From: Betaproteobacteria bacterium
Lineage (GTDB): Bacteria > Pseudomonadota > Gammaproteobacteria > Burkholderiales > Usitatibacteraceae
Direction: 5' to 3'
DNA length: 64,000 bases
Assembly: GCA_016708825.1 (NCBI GenBank)
Contig: JADJEZ010000005.1
Location: forward strand, 230,562-294,561
In this document: one piece after another, positions 1-8,012 of the stretch
Layout of the letters: each line of letters starts with the position of its first letter
How positions within the stretch are numbered: the stretch's first letter is position 1
The notes under the pieces: model-generated
Told to the model about the DNA's origin: nothing
Database searches by the model: none
What the model saw: only the letters and a program-made list of their open reading frames with translations
Made by a program: the position numbers and the translations under genes

Positions 1-27
1 TGCCATCCTTCCCGGCAGGGAGCCGTC

Positions 28-678
28 ATGCTGCACCGCAATATCGGCGCACGCTGCGCCGCCGCAATCGCGGCGCTGGTCTTCGCGTTCACGGCGCAGG
101 GCGAACCGCAGTCCTCTCCGGATCCCGCCCATGCCCTGGAGGGCGCGGCGCTCGTGGCGGCGTTGCGCGCCGGCGGCTTGACGCTCTACTTCCGGCACAC
201 GGCGACGGATTTTTCCCAGAGCGACCGCGGCATGACCGGCCACGCCGACTGCGCGACCCAGCGCAACCTCTCGGAGGCCGGGCGCGCGCAGGCGCGAGCG
301 ATCGGCGAGGCGATCCGCGTCCTGGCGCTGCCCGTGGGAGAAGTGATCGCGAGCCCCTTCTGCCGCACGATGGAGACGGGGCAGCTGATGTTCGGGCGCG
401 CGCAGCCCTCTACCGTGGTGCGCGGCTACGAGGGCATGTCACCGGCGAACGCGGACTACACGAAGCTCGTCGCACTCCTCGCCTCGCCGCCGAAGGAGGG
501 CACGCTGCGCATGATCACGAGCCACGGCAACCCGTTTCGCGCCGTGGCCGGCCCGCCTCACCTGGACGAAGGCGAGGCGGCGGTCCTCAGGCCCGCGGGA
601 ATGGGCTTCGCGGTGGTCGCGCGGATCCGGCGCGGGGACTGGGAAACCCTGGCGGCCGCAATGGCGAACAACAGGTAA
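28..678 (+). CDS. Secreted histidine phosphatase family protein
   Basis: A 216-residue member of the histidine phosphatase (phosphoglycerate mutase-like) superfamily, whose members transfer phosphate through a catalytic histidine. Residues 1-25 look like a signal peptide, so it probably acts in the periplasm. The catalytic block reads YFRHTATDF, with RHT at 56-58 where most members have RHG. The second conserved block, ASPFCRT, is at 108-114 and the second histidine, in TSHGNPF, is at about 166. The ATG follows a GGGAG ribosome site at a normal distance. The substrate cannot be read from the sequence. Related small secreted members are annotated only at family level. The gene is convergent with rnpB, which ends about 10 bp downstream. 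Confidence 0.85.
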   Translation: MLHRNIGARCAAAIAALVFAFTAQGEPQSSPDPAHALEGAALVAALRAGGLTLYFRHTATDFSQSDRGMTGHADCATQRNLSEAGRAQARAIGEAIRVLALPVGEVIASPFCRTMETGQLMFGRAQPSTVVRGYEGMSPANADYTKLVALLASPPKEGTLRMITSHGNPFRAVAGPPHLDEGEAAVLRPAGMGFAVVARIRRGDWETLAAAMANNR

Positions 679-687
679 GGGAAGTGT

Positions 688-990
688 GAAGCAAGCCTGT
701 AAGCGGGATTCTGTTACGGCCCTTGCGGGCTATGACGGTCATTCCTCTGGGCGACGCGTTGCCGCGGCGCTCAAGCCACCTACCCGCAGACTCGGCGGGC
801 CGCGTCGTCGTCTGCCTATTTGGTGTTGCTCCGCGTAGAGATTGCCCGTTTCACCCGGACTTAACCGGCTCGTCTCTGTTGCTCTGATCCTCGCCTCACG
901 GCGGACGGGAGTTACCCGCTACGCTGCCCTGTGGAGTCCCGACTTTCCTCCGCACCGCAACTGCGGCACGGCGACCGTCCGGCCTGCTTC
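688..990 (-). ncRNA. rnpB: RNase P RNA (class A-like)
   Basis: Read on the minus strand this is the catalytic RNA of ribonuclease P, which matures tRNA 5' ends. The 5' end (GAAGCAGGCC) and 3' end (GGCTTGCTTC) pair as helix P1. Conserved blocks are present in order: AGGAAAGT followed by CTCCACAGGGCAG, then GCAACAGAGA, AGAGGAATGACCG, and ACAGAATCCCGCTTACAGG near the 3' end. About 303 nt is short for class A but within proteobacterial range. One oddity is that the block after AGGAAAGT reads CGGGA where I expect CCGGA, a substitution in a normally invariant stretch. The ends are estimated from P1 pairing. Confidence 0.93.
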
Positions 991-998
991 ACCCCGCC

Positions 999-1004
999 AT
1001 TCTA
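999..1004 (-). promoter_or_regulatory. Candidate -10 box of rnpB
   Basis: On the minus strand TAGAAT lies 8 bp before the inferred first base of rnpB (position 990), which is the right place for a sigma-70 -10 box. No convincing -35 is seen. The sequence further upstream turns into the C/T homopolymer tract (G/A on the + strand). Confidence 0.4.
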
Positions 1005-1023
1005 CGGACGAAACAGGGGCTCC

Positions 1024-1061
1024 GGGGGGGGGGGGGGGAAAAGGGGGGGGGGGGGAGGGGG
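1024..1061. repeat. Poly-G / purine homopolymer tract
   Basis: The + strand carries 15 G, 4 A, 13 G, 1 A and 5 G with no pyrimidine. It lies between the rnpB promoter region and the end of the DUF3025 gene. Homopolymers of this length are unusual in GC-rich bacterial DNA. It could be a real slippage-prone or G-quadruplex-forming tract, or an assembly artefact of poly-G reads. The exact lengths should not be trusted. Confidence 0.7.
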
Positions 1062-1076
1062 CCCTGGGGACGCCCG

Positions 1077-1913
1077 CTATCCCGGTCCCGGAAATAGGGG
1101 AGCGTCCCCTTTTTCGGTCTTCGGGCGGAAATGGTCGGTGTCGTCGTAGAACGACTCGGAATCGGTGCCGGGATGCCACCCCGGGATGCCGAGCACCGGC
1201 AGCGGCGCCATGGTCCGCGGGGTGGCGAAGCGCGGGCGGTGCGCGAAATGCGCGGCGAGCAGTGCGTCCACGCGCGCCACCTGCGCCTCCGGCGGCAGCA
1301 TCGCGAAGAGGTCGTCCACCGGGATGAACACCGTCTTCGCGACGATGCCGAGGAAGGGATCGAGCGCCTTCTCGAAGAGCGCGTGGCCGAAGGCGAGGAA
1401 GCGCACGCGGCTGCCGAGCTCCCCGCGGCGGTGCCAGAAGAGCTCCTTCCACTCGAAGTCGACGATCAGGCGAAGGAGCGCGGGGGAACTCGACGCCACC
1501 ACGACGCCGCCCTCGTCGAAGAGCGAGAGCGCGTCGCGCTCCGGGCTTCTCTGGCGCGCTTCCGCCTCGCCGCCTTCCGAGAGGATGGCCGCGTGCTGCG
1601 AGTTGATCGCCGCCTTCGCTTGCGGATAGGCGATCCAGGCGAGCGCGTTGAAGAGGTCGTGCCAGTTCTCCGGCCGTGTCTCGACCTCGCCCGCCTGCGC
1701 GATGCGCAGCTCGTACGGCGGCATGCCGCGGTCCGCCTGGCCGCGGGGCGGCACGAACCGGATAGCGTGGCCCCGCGAGGTCGCAACCCCTGCGGCGAGC
1801 CCGGTGAGATCGGCGAGGGTCGGCCAGCGATGGGGATCGAGGCGCGCGATGGCGGGTGCGATCGCCGCGAAGGCCGGGCCGCGGAGCGTGGCCTGCGCGT
1901 CCGCCCAGTCCAC
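1077..1913 (-). CDS. DUF3025 domain-containing protein
   Basis: A 278-residue soluble protein. I recognise it as the DUF3025 family by the ENWHDLFNALAWIAYPQAK block (about residues 75-95) and the WHPGTDSESFYDDTDHFRP ending. The family's function is unknown. It starts at a GTG 17 bp downstream of the pyrC stop, so the two genes look co-transcribed. A longer reading frame upstream of this GTG overlaps pyrC and is rejected. The last dozen codons (reading TEKGDAPLFPGPG) are contributed by REP-like palindrome copy A, so the natural C-terminus may have been a little shorter. Confidence 0.8.
   Translation of the reverse strand: MDWADAQATLRGPAFAAIAPAIARLDPHRWPTLADLTGLAAGVATSRGHAIRFVPPRGQADRGMPPYELRIAQAGEVETRPENWHDLFNALAWIAYPQAKAAINSQHAAILSEGGEAEARQRSPERDALSLFDEGGVVVASSSPALLRLIVDFEWKELFWHRRGELGSRVRFLAFGHALFEKALDPFLGIVAKTVFIPVDDLFAMLPPEAQVARVDALLAAHFAHRPRFATPRTMAPLPVLGIPGWHPGTDSESFYDDTDHFRPKTEKGDAPLFPGPG
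1091..1117. repeat. REP-like palindrome, copy A
   Basis: A short palindrome: GAAATA, then GGGGA-GCG-TCCCC, then TTTTTCG. It sits inside the last codons of the DUF3025 gene and encodes its final residues. A close relative, about 80 percent identical over 30 bp by eye, lies at 43383-43409, also at a gene 3' end. It could act as an intrinsic terminator (hairpin followed by T-run on the + strand) or be a dispersed repetitive extragenic palindrome. No REP-associated transposase is in the window. Confidence 0.5.
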
Positions 1914-1930
1914 GGCCTGCCGCGCGGGCC

Positions 1931-2967
1931 CTAGCCCCGGAAGCGCCAGGCGAGGCGCTCGCCGGCGCGAAGCGGCACCACCGTCTCGGCGCCGAAGGCG
2001 TAGTGCTCGGGCACTTCCCAGGGCTCCTTCTCCACGGTGACCGTGTCGCCGTTGCGCGGCAGCCCGTAGAAATCCGGCCCGAAGCGGCTCGCGAAGTCCT
2101 CGAGCCGGTCGAGCGCGTCCTCGCGCTCGAAGACCTCGCAATAGAGCTCCAGCGCCGCGTGCGCCGTGTAGATCCCCGCGGCCCCGCAGCACGACTCCTT
2201 CGCCCCCTTCGCGTGCGGCGCGGTGTCGGTGCCGAGGAAGAAGCGCGGGTTGCCCGACACGGCCGCCTGCACCAGCGCCAGGCGATGGGGCTCGCGCTTG
2301 GGCACCGGCAGGCAGTAGTGGTGCGGCCGCATCCCGCCCGCGAAGAGCGCGTTGCGGTTGAGCAGCAGGTGGTGCGCGGTGATCGTGGCCGCGACGTTCT
2401 CCGGCGCGCTCGAGACGAAGAGCGCCGCCTCGCCGTGGTGATGTGCTCGAGCACCACGCGCAGCTTCGGGAAGCGGCGCACGAGCGGGCGCAGGACGGTC
2501 TCGATGAAAACCTTCTCGCGGTCGAAGACGTCGACCGCGGGATCGGTCACCTCGCCGTGGAGCAGCAGCGGCATCCCGTGCGCGGCCATGGCCTCGAACA
2601 CCGCGTCGCAGCGGCGGATATCAGTGACGCCCGAGTCCGAGTTCGTCGTGGCGCCCGCCGGGTAGTACTTCACCGCCTTCACGAACCCCGAGGCCTTCGC
2701 GCGCGCGATCTCGTCGGGCGAGGTGTTGTCGGTGAGGTAGAGCGTCATCAGCGGCTCGAACGCGCTGCCCGCGGGCAGTGCCGCGAGAATGCGATCGCGG
2801 TAAGCCTGCGCCAGCGCGGTCGTCACCACCGGCGCCTTGAGGTTGGGCATGACGATCGCGCGGCCGAACTGGCGCGCGGTGGCGCCGACGACGGAGCGCA
2901 TCGACTCGCCGTCCCGGAAGTGGACGTGCCAGTCGTCAGGGCGCGTGAGCGTGAGCGTATCCGGCAT
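1931..2967 (-). CDS. pyrC: Dihydroorotase (frameshifted in this sequence)
   Basis: Class II dihydroorotase, the zinc enzyme that closes carbamoyl-aspartate to dihydroorotate in de novo pyrimidine synthesis. Visible motifs are DWHVHFRDG (metal-binding HxH, residues 12-20), KYYPAGAT (the lysine expected to be carbamylated), LLHGEVT, LEHITT and, after the break, FLGTDTAPHAKGAKE with the catalytic aspartate. The frame breaks near 2440, immediately after LEHITT. The reading resumes one frame over and continues to the stop at 1931. Adding one base gives 345 residues, close to the usual 345-350. The lost base is probably one G of a CCGG on the + strand. All catalytic motifs remain, so I take this as a sequence error in a working gene. 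Confidence 0.88.
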
Positions 2968-3094
2968 GCGCACGATTATAGCCGTGGCGAGCTCTTGCCC
3001 GCATCGGCGGGACGGGAGTGCAAGTCGACTACGGTCCTGGGCGCCCGCCCGCGGCAAACGCGTGCACGATCATGCGTCGACGGCCGGCGCCGCG

Positions 3095-4558
3095 CTAGTT
3101 CGAGGGAGTGATCGATCTCTCGTACCGCAGCGGAAACGCCCCCCCGTAATTCCCCTGGCACACGCCGCCACCGCAATCGAGCGCTCCATTCTCGAACGTC
3201 CTGGCGACGAACCCCGTCAGCGGTACCCCGGTGTATCGGTGCGACCCGGATGTGGTTTCGCCTGTCGAAATGCGCATGCGGGAAGACGTTTCGAGGCTGT
3301 CGAGCGACTTGTTCGTCGTGACGATGGTGAATGCCGCCCAGCCCGGGCCTGGAAAGCCGACCGCGAACATCCCCAGCTCGGACAAGCCTCGATTCAGGGA
3401 TCCCAGTACATGCGTATCCAGGGTCGTCGCCGTGTGGGCGCTGCCGTCGTGGAAGTCGACGACCGTGGATGCGCCACATCGGAAACTCGGCGTCGCCGGA
3501 GCGGGACTGAATGGCTCGTAGATGCCGCCGAATTCCTCCCGATTGTGGTACCGAAGCTCGATGCGCTCGCCCGCATAGGTATCCGTGGGAAACGCGCAGT
3601 TGGCGTCGAATGGCGAAGCCGCCGCACCCCCGCCGACATAGTGATGCCGCGTCGGAAACGTCACGACGAAATCCGTCCTCGACTTCGTTCCCGCGTCCAG
3701 CGTGAATTCGCCGAACCATTTCGATCTCATCAACACCGCACTCACCGCGTCGACGCCTCGATTCCAGGTAGATCTGTAGACGAACCCGTTCGCGGTCACG
3801 ACGCTGACGGGACTGACTTCCGCGGCGTTGAAGTCCGGATACGGGTCGCTCGCGGTCCGATAGAACGCGGTGGAGGAAAGCTCCGACAGCGCATCCGCAT
3901 TCAGCGTGAAATCCATTCCATTGTTCACGTTTATCAGGGTCAGCGTGCCTGAAAGCCCTCCCACGGGAGCCGCGGTTTCCACCGCCGCGCCGCCCTGCAA
4001 GGCAGGGCAGTTGGCTGGCGTCATAGACGTGCGGCCGTGAGTGGCCGCTCCTGCGCTCGCCCCCGTGAGCGTCGCCATCTCGATGACTTCGATCCAGCCC
4101 TCGCGAACGCGATCGAGCTCGTCGCCATGGCCGTCGCCGACGTAGCCGACCCCCGAGAACGTGATGCCGGGCACCTCGCCCGAAGGGGCGGCAAGCGCCG
4201 GACTCGTGCAAGAGCGGTCGGTGGAGATCATCCGGGCGCCATCGCTCGTCGGCACGATGGCCGCGGTCCAAACGTCTAACGCGCTCAGGAAGAGATTGAA
4301 TTCCGCAACCTCGCGCGAATTGCGTCCTTCACGGAACCGGACGCGCAAGGCTTTCACGCCGGACGTGTGGTTCAACAATGACACGTAGGTGTTGAACGCA
4401 TTGCCGTTCGAAGCCCGCACCGTGTAGTACGGATAGATCAGCGCCTGGCCCGCGCCGTCGGAACTCAGCGCGACAGCGCCACTGTCTTCGATTGGCCCGA
4501 CAAGCACGACAGCAATGAGGGTGAACAGCGTGACTCGGAGTTGTCGGATCATCGTCAT
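3095..4558 (-). CDS. Secreted protein of unknown function
   Basis: A 487-residue exported protein. The chosen ATG has GGAGGG about 7 bp upstream and is followed by a clear signal peptide (charged start, hydrophobic residues 8-20). A longer upstream frame lacks these. The mature start reads ALSSDGAGQALIYPYYTVRA, a pattern I associate with a widespread family of uncharacterised proteobacterial secreted proteins. No catalytic motif is recognised. Paired cysteines occur late in the protein (for example CGGGVC). It may be a surface or matrix protein. It lies 133 bp after a secreted subtilase on the same strand, so it could be co-expressed with it. GC content here is lower than in the flanks. Confidence 0.7.
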   Translation of the reverse strand: MTMIRQLRVTLFTLIAVVLVGPIEDSGAVALSSDGAGQALIYPYYTVRASNGNAFNTYVSLLNHTSGVKALRVRFREGRNSREVAEFNLFLSALDVWTAAIVPTSDGARMISTDRSCTSPALAAPSGEVPGITFSGVGYVGDGHGDELDRVREGWIEVIEMATLTGASAGAATHGRTSMTPANCPALQGGAAVETAAPVGGLSGTLTLINVNNGMDFTLNADALSELSSTAFYRTASDPYPDFNAAEVSPVSVVTANGFVYRSTWNRGVDAVSAVLMRSKWFGEFTLDAGTKSRTDFVVTFPTRHHYVGGGAAASPFDANCAFPTDTYAGERIELRYHNREEFGGIYEPFSPAPATPSFRCGASTVVDFHDGSAHTATTLDTHVLGSLNRGLSELGMFAVGFPGPGWAAFTIVTTNKSLDSLETSSRMRISTGETTSGSHRYTGVPLTGFVARTFENGALDCGGGVCQGNYGGAFPLRYERSITPSN

Positions 4559-4691
4559 GGCTACCCTCCACTCCAGTGGACTTCGCGAACACTGCATCGA
4601 CGAGCGCCGAGGTCGCTTCTCGGAATCCGTGGGCACGATTCGTGCCCACAAGCACTCGAAATTGTTAGCTCGCAAAGTGCGTTGTCATTTT

Positions 4692-6403
4692 TCAATAACC
4701 GTACACTTCAATTTCTCGCCATCCCACCCAGGAGGGGCTTGACAACGTGGTAATTCGGACGAAGCGGGCCCAAACCGGACCAAGGGACAGGCGAATGGCT
4801 CGAGATCGTCCCCATTTTCCGAGATCGTCTGAACAAGCGTCATAGGCGAAGGGGAATTCCCTGCATAAATATAGTGGGTCACTGGCCCACCAGGCGACTG
4901 CGCGGGCGTAAGCCGAATTGCAACCAGGTTCTTGATCCAACCAAGATCGATTTCGATCCAGCTTGGAGGGAACTGGCCAGAAATCCAAGCGGTGTACATA
5001 GTCCCCATGGGGGGCGGGAAACCGGGTACCGTACTCGCGTAGGTACTAACCGCCGTCAACAGAGGTGCGACTACGTAACCCGCTGGCTGAAGATAGGAAG
5101 GCACCACAATATCGGAACCGCTTTGGTCCTGAAAACCAGTACCCCTCAGCCGAGCTCGCACGTGATTCTCCCGTTCGACCGGAGTTGTAGATGATGTTCC
5201 GAAGCGAGCCGCGAGCGCAGCAACATGTGGCGCCGCCATCGATGTTCCTGATAGCACCATCGTCGCGGCGGAAGAGGTGTCCCATGTCGACAGCACTCGT
5301 TGGGACGGCGCCCACATTTCAACGCAATTTCCCCAATTGGCGCCAGGCTCATTCGGCCAACCAGAAGCACTATTGTCGAATGGCGCTGGCTGCCTTCCGT
5401 CCTCATCAATCCCGGATACGACAAGGATGCCATCATTTGCGTTCGCGGGACCATATGCGAAATCGCACGCGTCACCGCGCTGGTTCCCCGCGGACTGTAC
5501 GACTAGCACCCTAGTGCTTAGGCGTCGCATGTACTTTGCGATCCCACTGTCGCTAGTCTCCGACCAGCGCTCCGAGTTTGATGAAATGTTCGCCACTGCG
5601 AAGATATTGAAGTACTCAGCGCATGCCAGCACCCAATCGAGGGATTCGCGAATGGATGCGTCGCTTCTCCCGCGATTGACGTTAATTATTGCCGCGCCAG
5701 GATTGACCCCTCGCACCATCACGCCGTTCATTGCCGCCGAAAGTATTCCGGCCACGTGGGACGCGTGTGCCGTAGAAATTATGTACTCGGCGGGGTTGTC
5801 AGTATGAATCGGGGCGGGTACCACATTCAGGAGATCCCCATGTGCTGGAGGCATTCCCGCATCAATCATAAATACGATGTTGTCGGCGCCAATCGCGTCG
5901 TTGGTTCCAATTGCGATCTTGCCCCAGGGAATGGTCTCGCCGCCCACGACTTGATTGGCCCAGGGCGGCACTTGGCTGAAGTCGTTCGCTTCATACACCG
6001 GCAGTAGCCGTTCAACGCGGCGATCCGATTGGAGCATTTCTACAACGCCGTTCGCCAAATATGCGGAAAACGAAGGCATCGCAAAACTCGTCATCGAGGT
6101 AGCCTCGATACCATATTCACGCTCCAGCTGAGCTACCAACCCGCGAACCTGCGGTTTGTGCCAGCCACGAAAATCATATGCATTGGCTGGGTCCATTGGC
6201 GACCGCGGTTCGGGCTCTCCGTCCGCAACTTGACCATTCACTGCGTCTAGGCTCAGCTCCAAAATATGCAGCTTCCTTCCCAGAGCATCTGGCTGAGTCA
6301 ATCGGGGGATCTTGTCCAAGGTTTGCGACCACAGCGTTGAGGAGGCGAATGAGCAAGCAATGAAAATTGCTAGCACGGCAATTCGGCAGATCGGACTTCG
6401 CAT
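4692..6403 (-). CDS. Secreted S8 (subtilisin-like) peptidase with discoidin-like C-terminus (frameshifted)
   Basis: A secreted serine protease. Residues 1-27 form a signal peptide and about 80-140 resemble an inhibitor-type propeptide. The catalytic triad is D181 (FMIDAG), H216 (AHASHVAGI) and S388 (SGTSMAAPH), with N307 in QSAGN as the oxyanion residue. After about residue 445 the sequence looks like an F5/8 (discoidin) carbohydrate- or lipid-binding domain (WIEIDLGWIKNLVAIRL). The unbroken frame runs to a stop at 4685 but ends in non-family sequence. The neighbouring frame gives the typical discoidin ending ARFVRITT...GWREIEVYGY, stopping at 4692. One base is therefore missing around 4770-4810, and the corrected length is about 570. 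The start has AGGGAG at good spacing. GC content is near 50 percent, unlike its neighbours, suggesting acquisition. Confidence 0.8.
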
Positions 6404-7073
6404 GGTATCTCCCTGGATCGGTGAGAACGCGATCGCACTTTTTGAACATTAAGTTGACTGTGGAATGCGCCCTTTTCCGTTCGCCTATGAAACTCGACTA
6501 GAAACGCGACCAGAGTCATCGATTCGTCAATGCCACAGCTGCTTCCGAGGCCGTAACGAATCACGAAGCGGCGCTTGCCGCCTTTGACGCAAGTCTTACA
6601 ACGGGGTATCACACGATAGCATTTGAAACAGTTCTCCATTTGACCTACGTCATCTTGATGGCACTTGACGGAATTGGCGGGGTCGGGATGCTTATGAACC
6701 ATTGACGACAAGGCCGCTGCGCGCAGGAAAGAGGACCGGCTTCGGCACCAGCTACCGCAGATTCGCACTTGCCGGTCGTCCATGACATCGCAATGCTCAA
6801 CTCGGCATAACCATCGCGAAGTGGATTCGGGTGAACTTGTTCGATGAGTTGACTTGGAACGCCCTGCCGATTGCGCAAGACGAACATGTCGTTCAATCGA
6901 CCTCGATAGCAACGTCATCGATCTGCCTGTGCAACCACATCGAGGACAAATGGGCGATCGCCCAGCCTCGGGACTTGGTGGTAACTCGAGGAATGCGCCA
7001 CGCGTGGTGGCCCCCGATTCCGGATTGTGGCCTTATCACAAGAGGGCAGAAGTTCAACGCCGTCCCAACCTTC
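6404..7073. other. 670 bp low-GC stretch without a recognisable gene
   Basis: This lies between the start of the subtilase gene and the end of rsmI. Reading frames exist on both strands, one of them cysteine-rich on the minus strand (6370-6918). None has a family I recognise, coding-type codon bias or a convincing start. Base composition stays near that of the adjacent subtilase. It probably holds the subtilase promoter and decayed sequence. Confidence 0.5.
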
Positions 7074-8012
7074 CTAGGACGACTTGCCTCTCGTCCCATT
7101 CGCCGTTTCCAGAGCCTTCTTGTAGAGCTCGCTCCGGCTCACGCCCGTGATCCTCGCCGCCAGCGACGAGGCCTGCTTCACCGAGAGCTCCCCGAGCAGG
7201 ATTCCCAGCACCTTCTCCGGCGCGAGCGCCGGGGCCGCCTCCACCGGTCGGCCCTCGACCACCAGCACGAACTCGCCGCGCGAGCGGTTCGGGTCGGCAG
7301 CCACCCATTCCACCGCGCCCGAGAGCGGCACGCGCGCGATCGTCTCGAAGCGCTTGGTGAGCTCGCGGCAGACGACCACGTCGCGCTCGCCGAGTGCAGC
7401 GTGCAGGTCCGCGAGCGTGGCCTCGACGCGGTGCGGCGACTCGAAGAGCGCGACGGCCCACGGGCCCGCGGCGAGCTCGGCCAGGCGGCGCTTCCTCTCG
7501 GCGCCCTTCGTCGGCAGGAAGCCCGCGAACACGACGCCCTCGGCCGAAACGCCACTCGCGGAAAGAGCCGCGGTCAGCGCGCTCGCGCCGGGCACCGGGA
7601 AAACAGGAAAGCCCGCAGCGCGCACCCGATCGACGACGAGCGCCCCGGGATCGCTCACTGCGGGGGTGCCGGCGTCGGAGACGAGCGCCACGGACTTGCC
7701 TTCGCCCAGCAGGGCCAGGATGCCCTCGGCGGCGGCGCGCTCGTTGTGCTCGTGCACCGCGATCACGCGCGCGCCGATCCCGAAGTGCGCGAGGAGCGGT
7801 TTCGTGACCCGCGTGTCCTCGGCCGCCACCACGTCGCAGGCGGCGAGCACGTGCCGTGCGCGCTCCGTCAGGTCGCCGAGATTTCCGATGGGCGTGGCCA
7901 CCACATATAATCCCGGAGGAAGAACCTCAGCGCGGCCTTCCGCCGCCGCCGCACCGGAGTCGCCTTCCTTGCCCTTGCCCTTGCCCTTGTCCTTGTCCTT
8001 CGCACGCCCCAC
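7074..8012 (-). CDS. rsmI: 16S rRNA (cytidine1402-2'-O)-methyltransferase RsmI
   Basis: An SAM-dependent methyltransferase that modifies C1402 in the 16S rRNA decoding centre. Family motifs are LYVVATPIGNLGDLTERA near the N-terminus, VVAAEDTRVTKPLL, LVSDAGTPAVSDPG and VPGASALTAALSASG. The GTG start is chosen because GAGGAG lies 7 bp upstream (8020-8025). This gives 312 residues with an unusual lysine/glycine-rich N-terminal extension (KDKDKGKGKGKEG) encoded by a hexanucleotide repeat. The family normally starts close to LYVVATPIGN, but no ordinary start codon is present there. The 5' end overlaps the divergent lpoA 5' end by about 40 bp. The rsmI/lpoA arrangement matches the conserved yraL-yraM order of E. 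coli. Confidence 0.92.
   Translation of the reverse strand: MGRAKDKDKGKGKGKEGDSGAAAAEGRAEVLPPGLYVVATPIGNLGDLTERARHVLAACDVVAAEDTRVTKPLLAHFGIGARVIAVHEHNERAAAEGILALLGEGKSVALVSDAGTPAVSDPGALVVDRVRAAGFPVFPVPGASALTAALSASGVSAEGVVFAGFLPTKGAERKRRLAELAAGPWAVALFESPHRVEATLADLHAALGERDVVVCRELTKRFETIARVPLSGAVEWVAADPNRSRGEFVLVVEGRPVEAAPALAPEKVLGILLGELSVKQASSLAARITGVSRSELYKKALETANGTRGKSS
7969..7998. repeat. Five tandem hexanucleotides shared by two divergent gene starts
   Basis: Three TTGCCC units are followed by two TTGTCC units on the + strand. On the + strand they encode the start of the LpoA-like signal peptide (Leu-Pro/Leu-Ser). On the minus strand they encode the Lys-Gly/Lys-Asp N-terminal extension of RsmI. 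The unit length of six keeps both frames open whatever the copy number. Confidence 0.85.

Noticed and set aside
919..3057. A 712-codon minus-strand open frame covering rnpB upstream sequence, DUF3025 and pyrC
   Set aside because: Only its first part (pyrC to 2440) encodes conserved protein. The rest is out-of-frame sequence joined because of the lost base.
6370..6918. Cysteine-rich minus-strand frame (ENCFKCYRVIPRCKTC) as a small metal-binding protein
   Set aside because: No ribosome site, no recognisable family, overlaps the start of the subtilase gene, and its codons lack the bias of real genes.
7969..7998. Tandem hexamers as a CRISPR or VNTR array
   Set aside because: No spacers. The repeat lies within two coding starts and is explained by low-complexity peptide ends.
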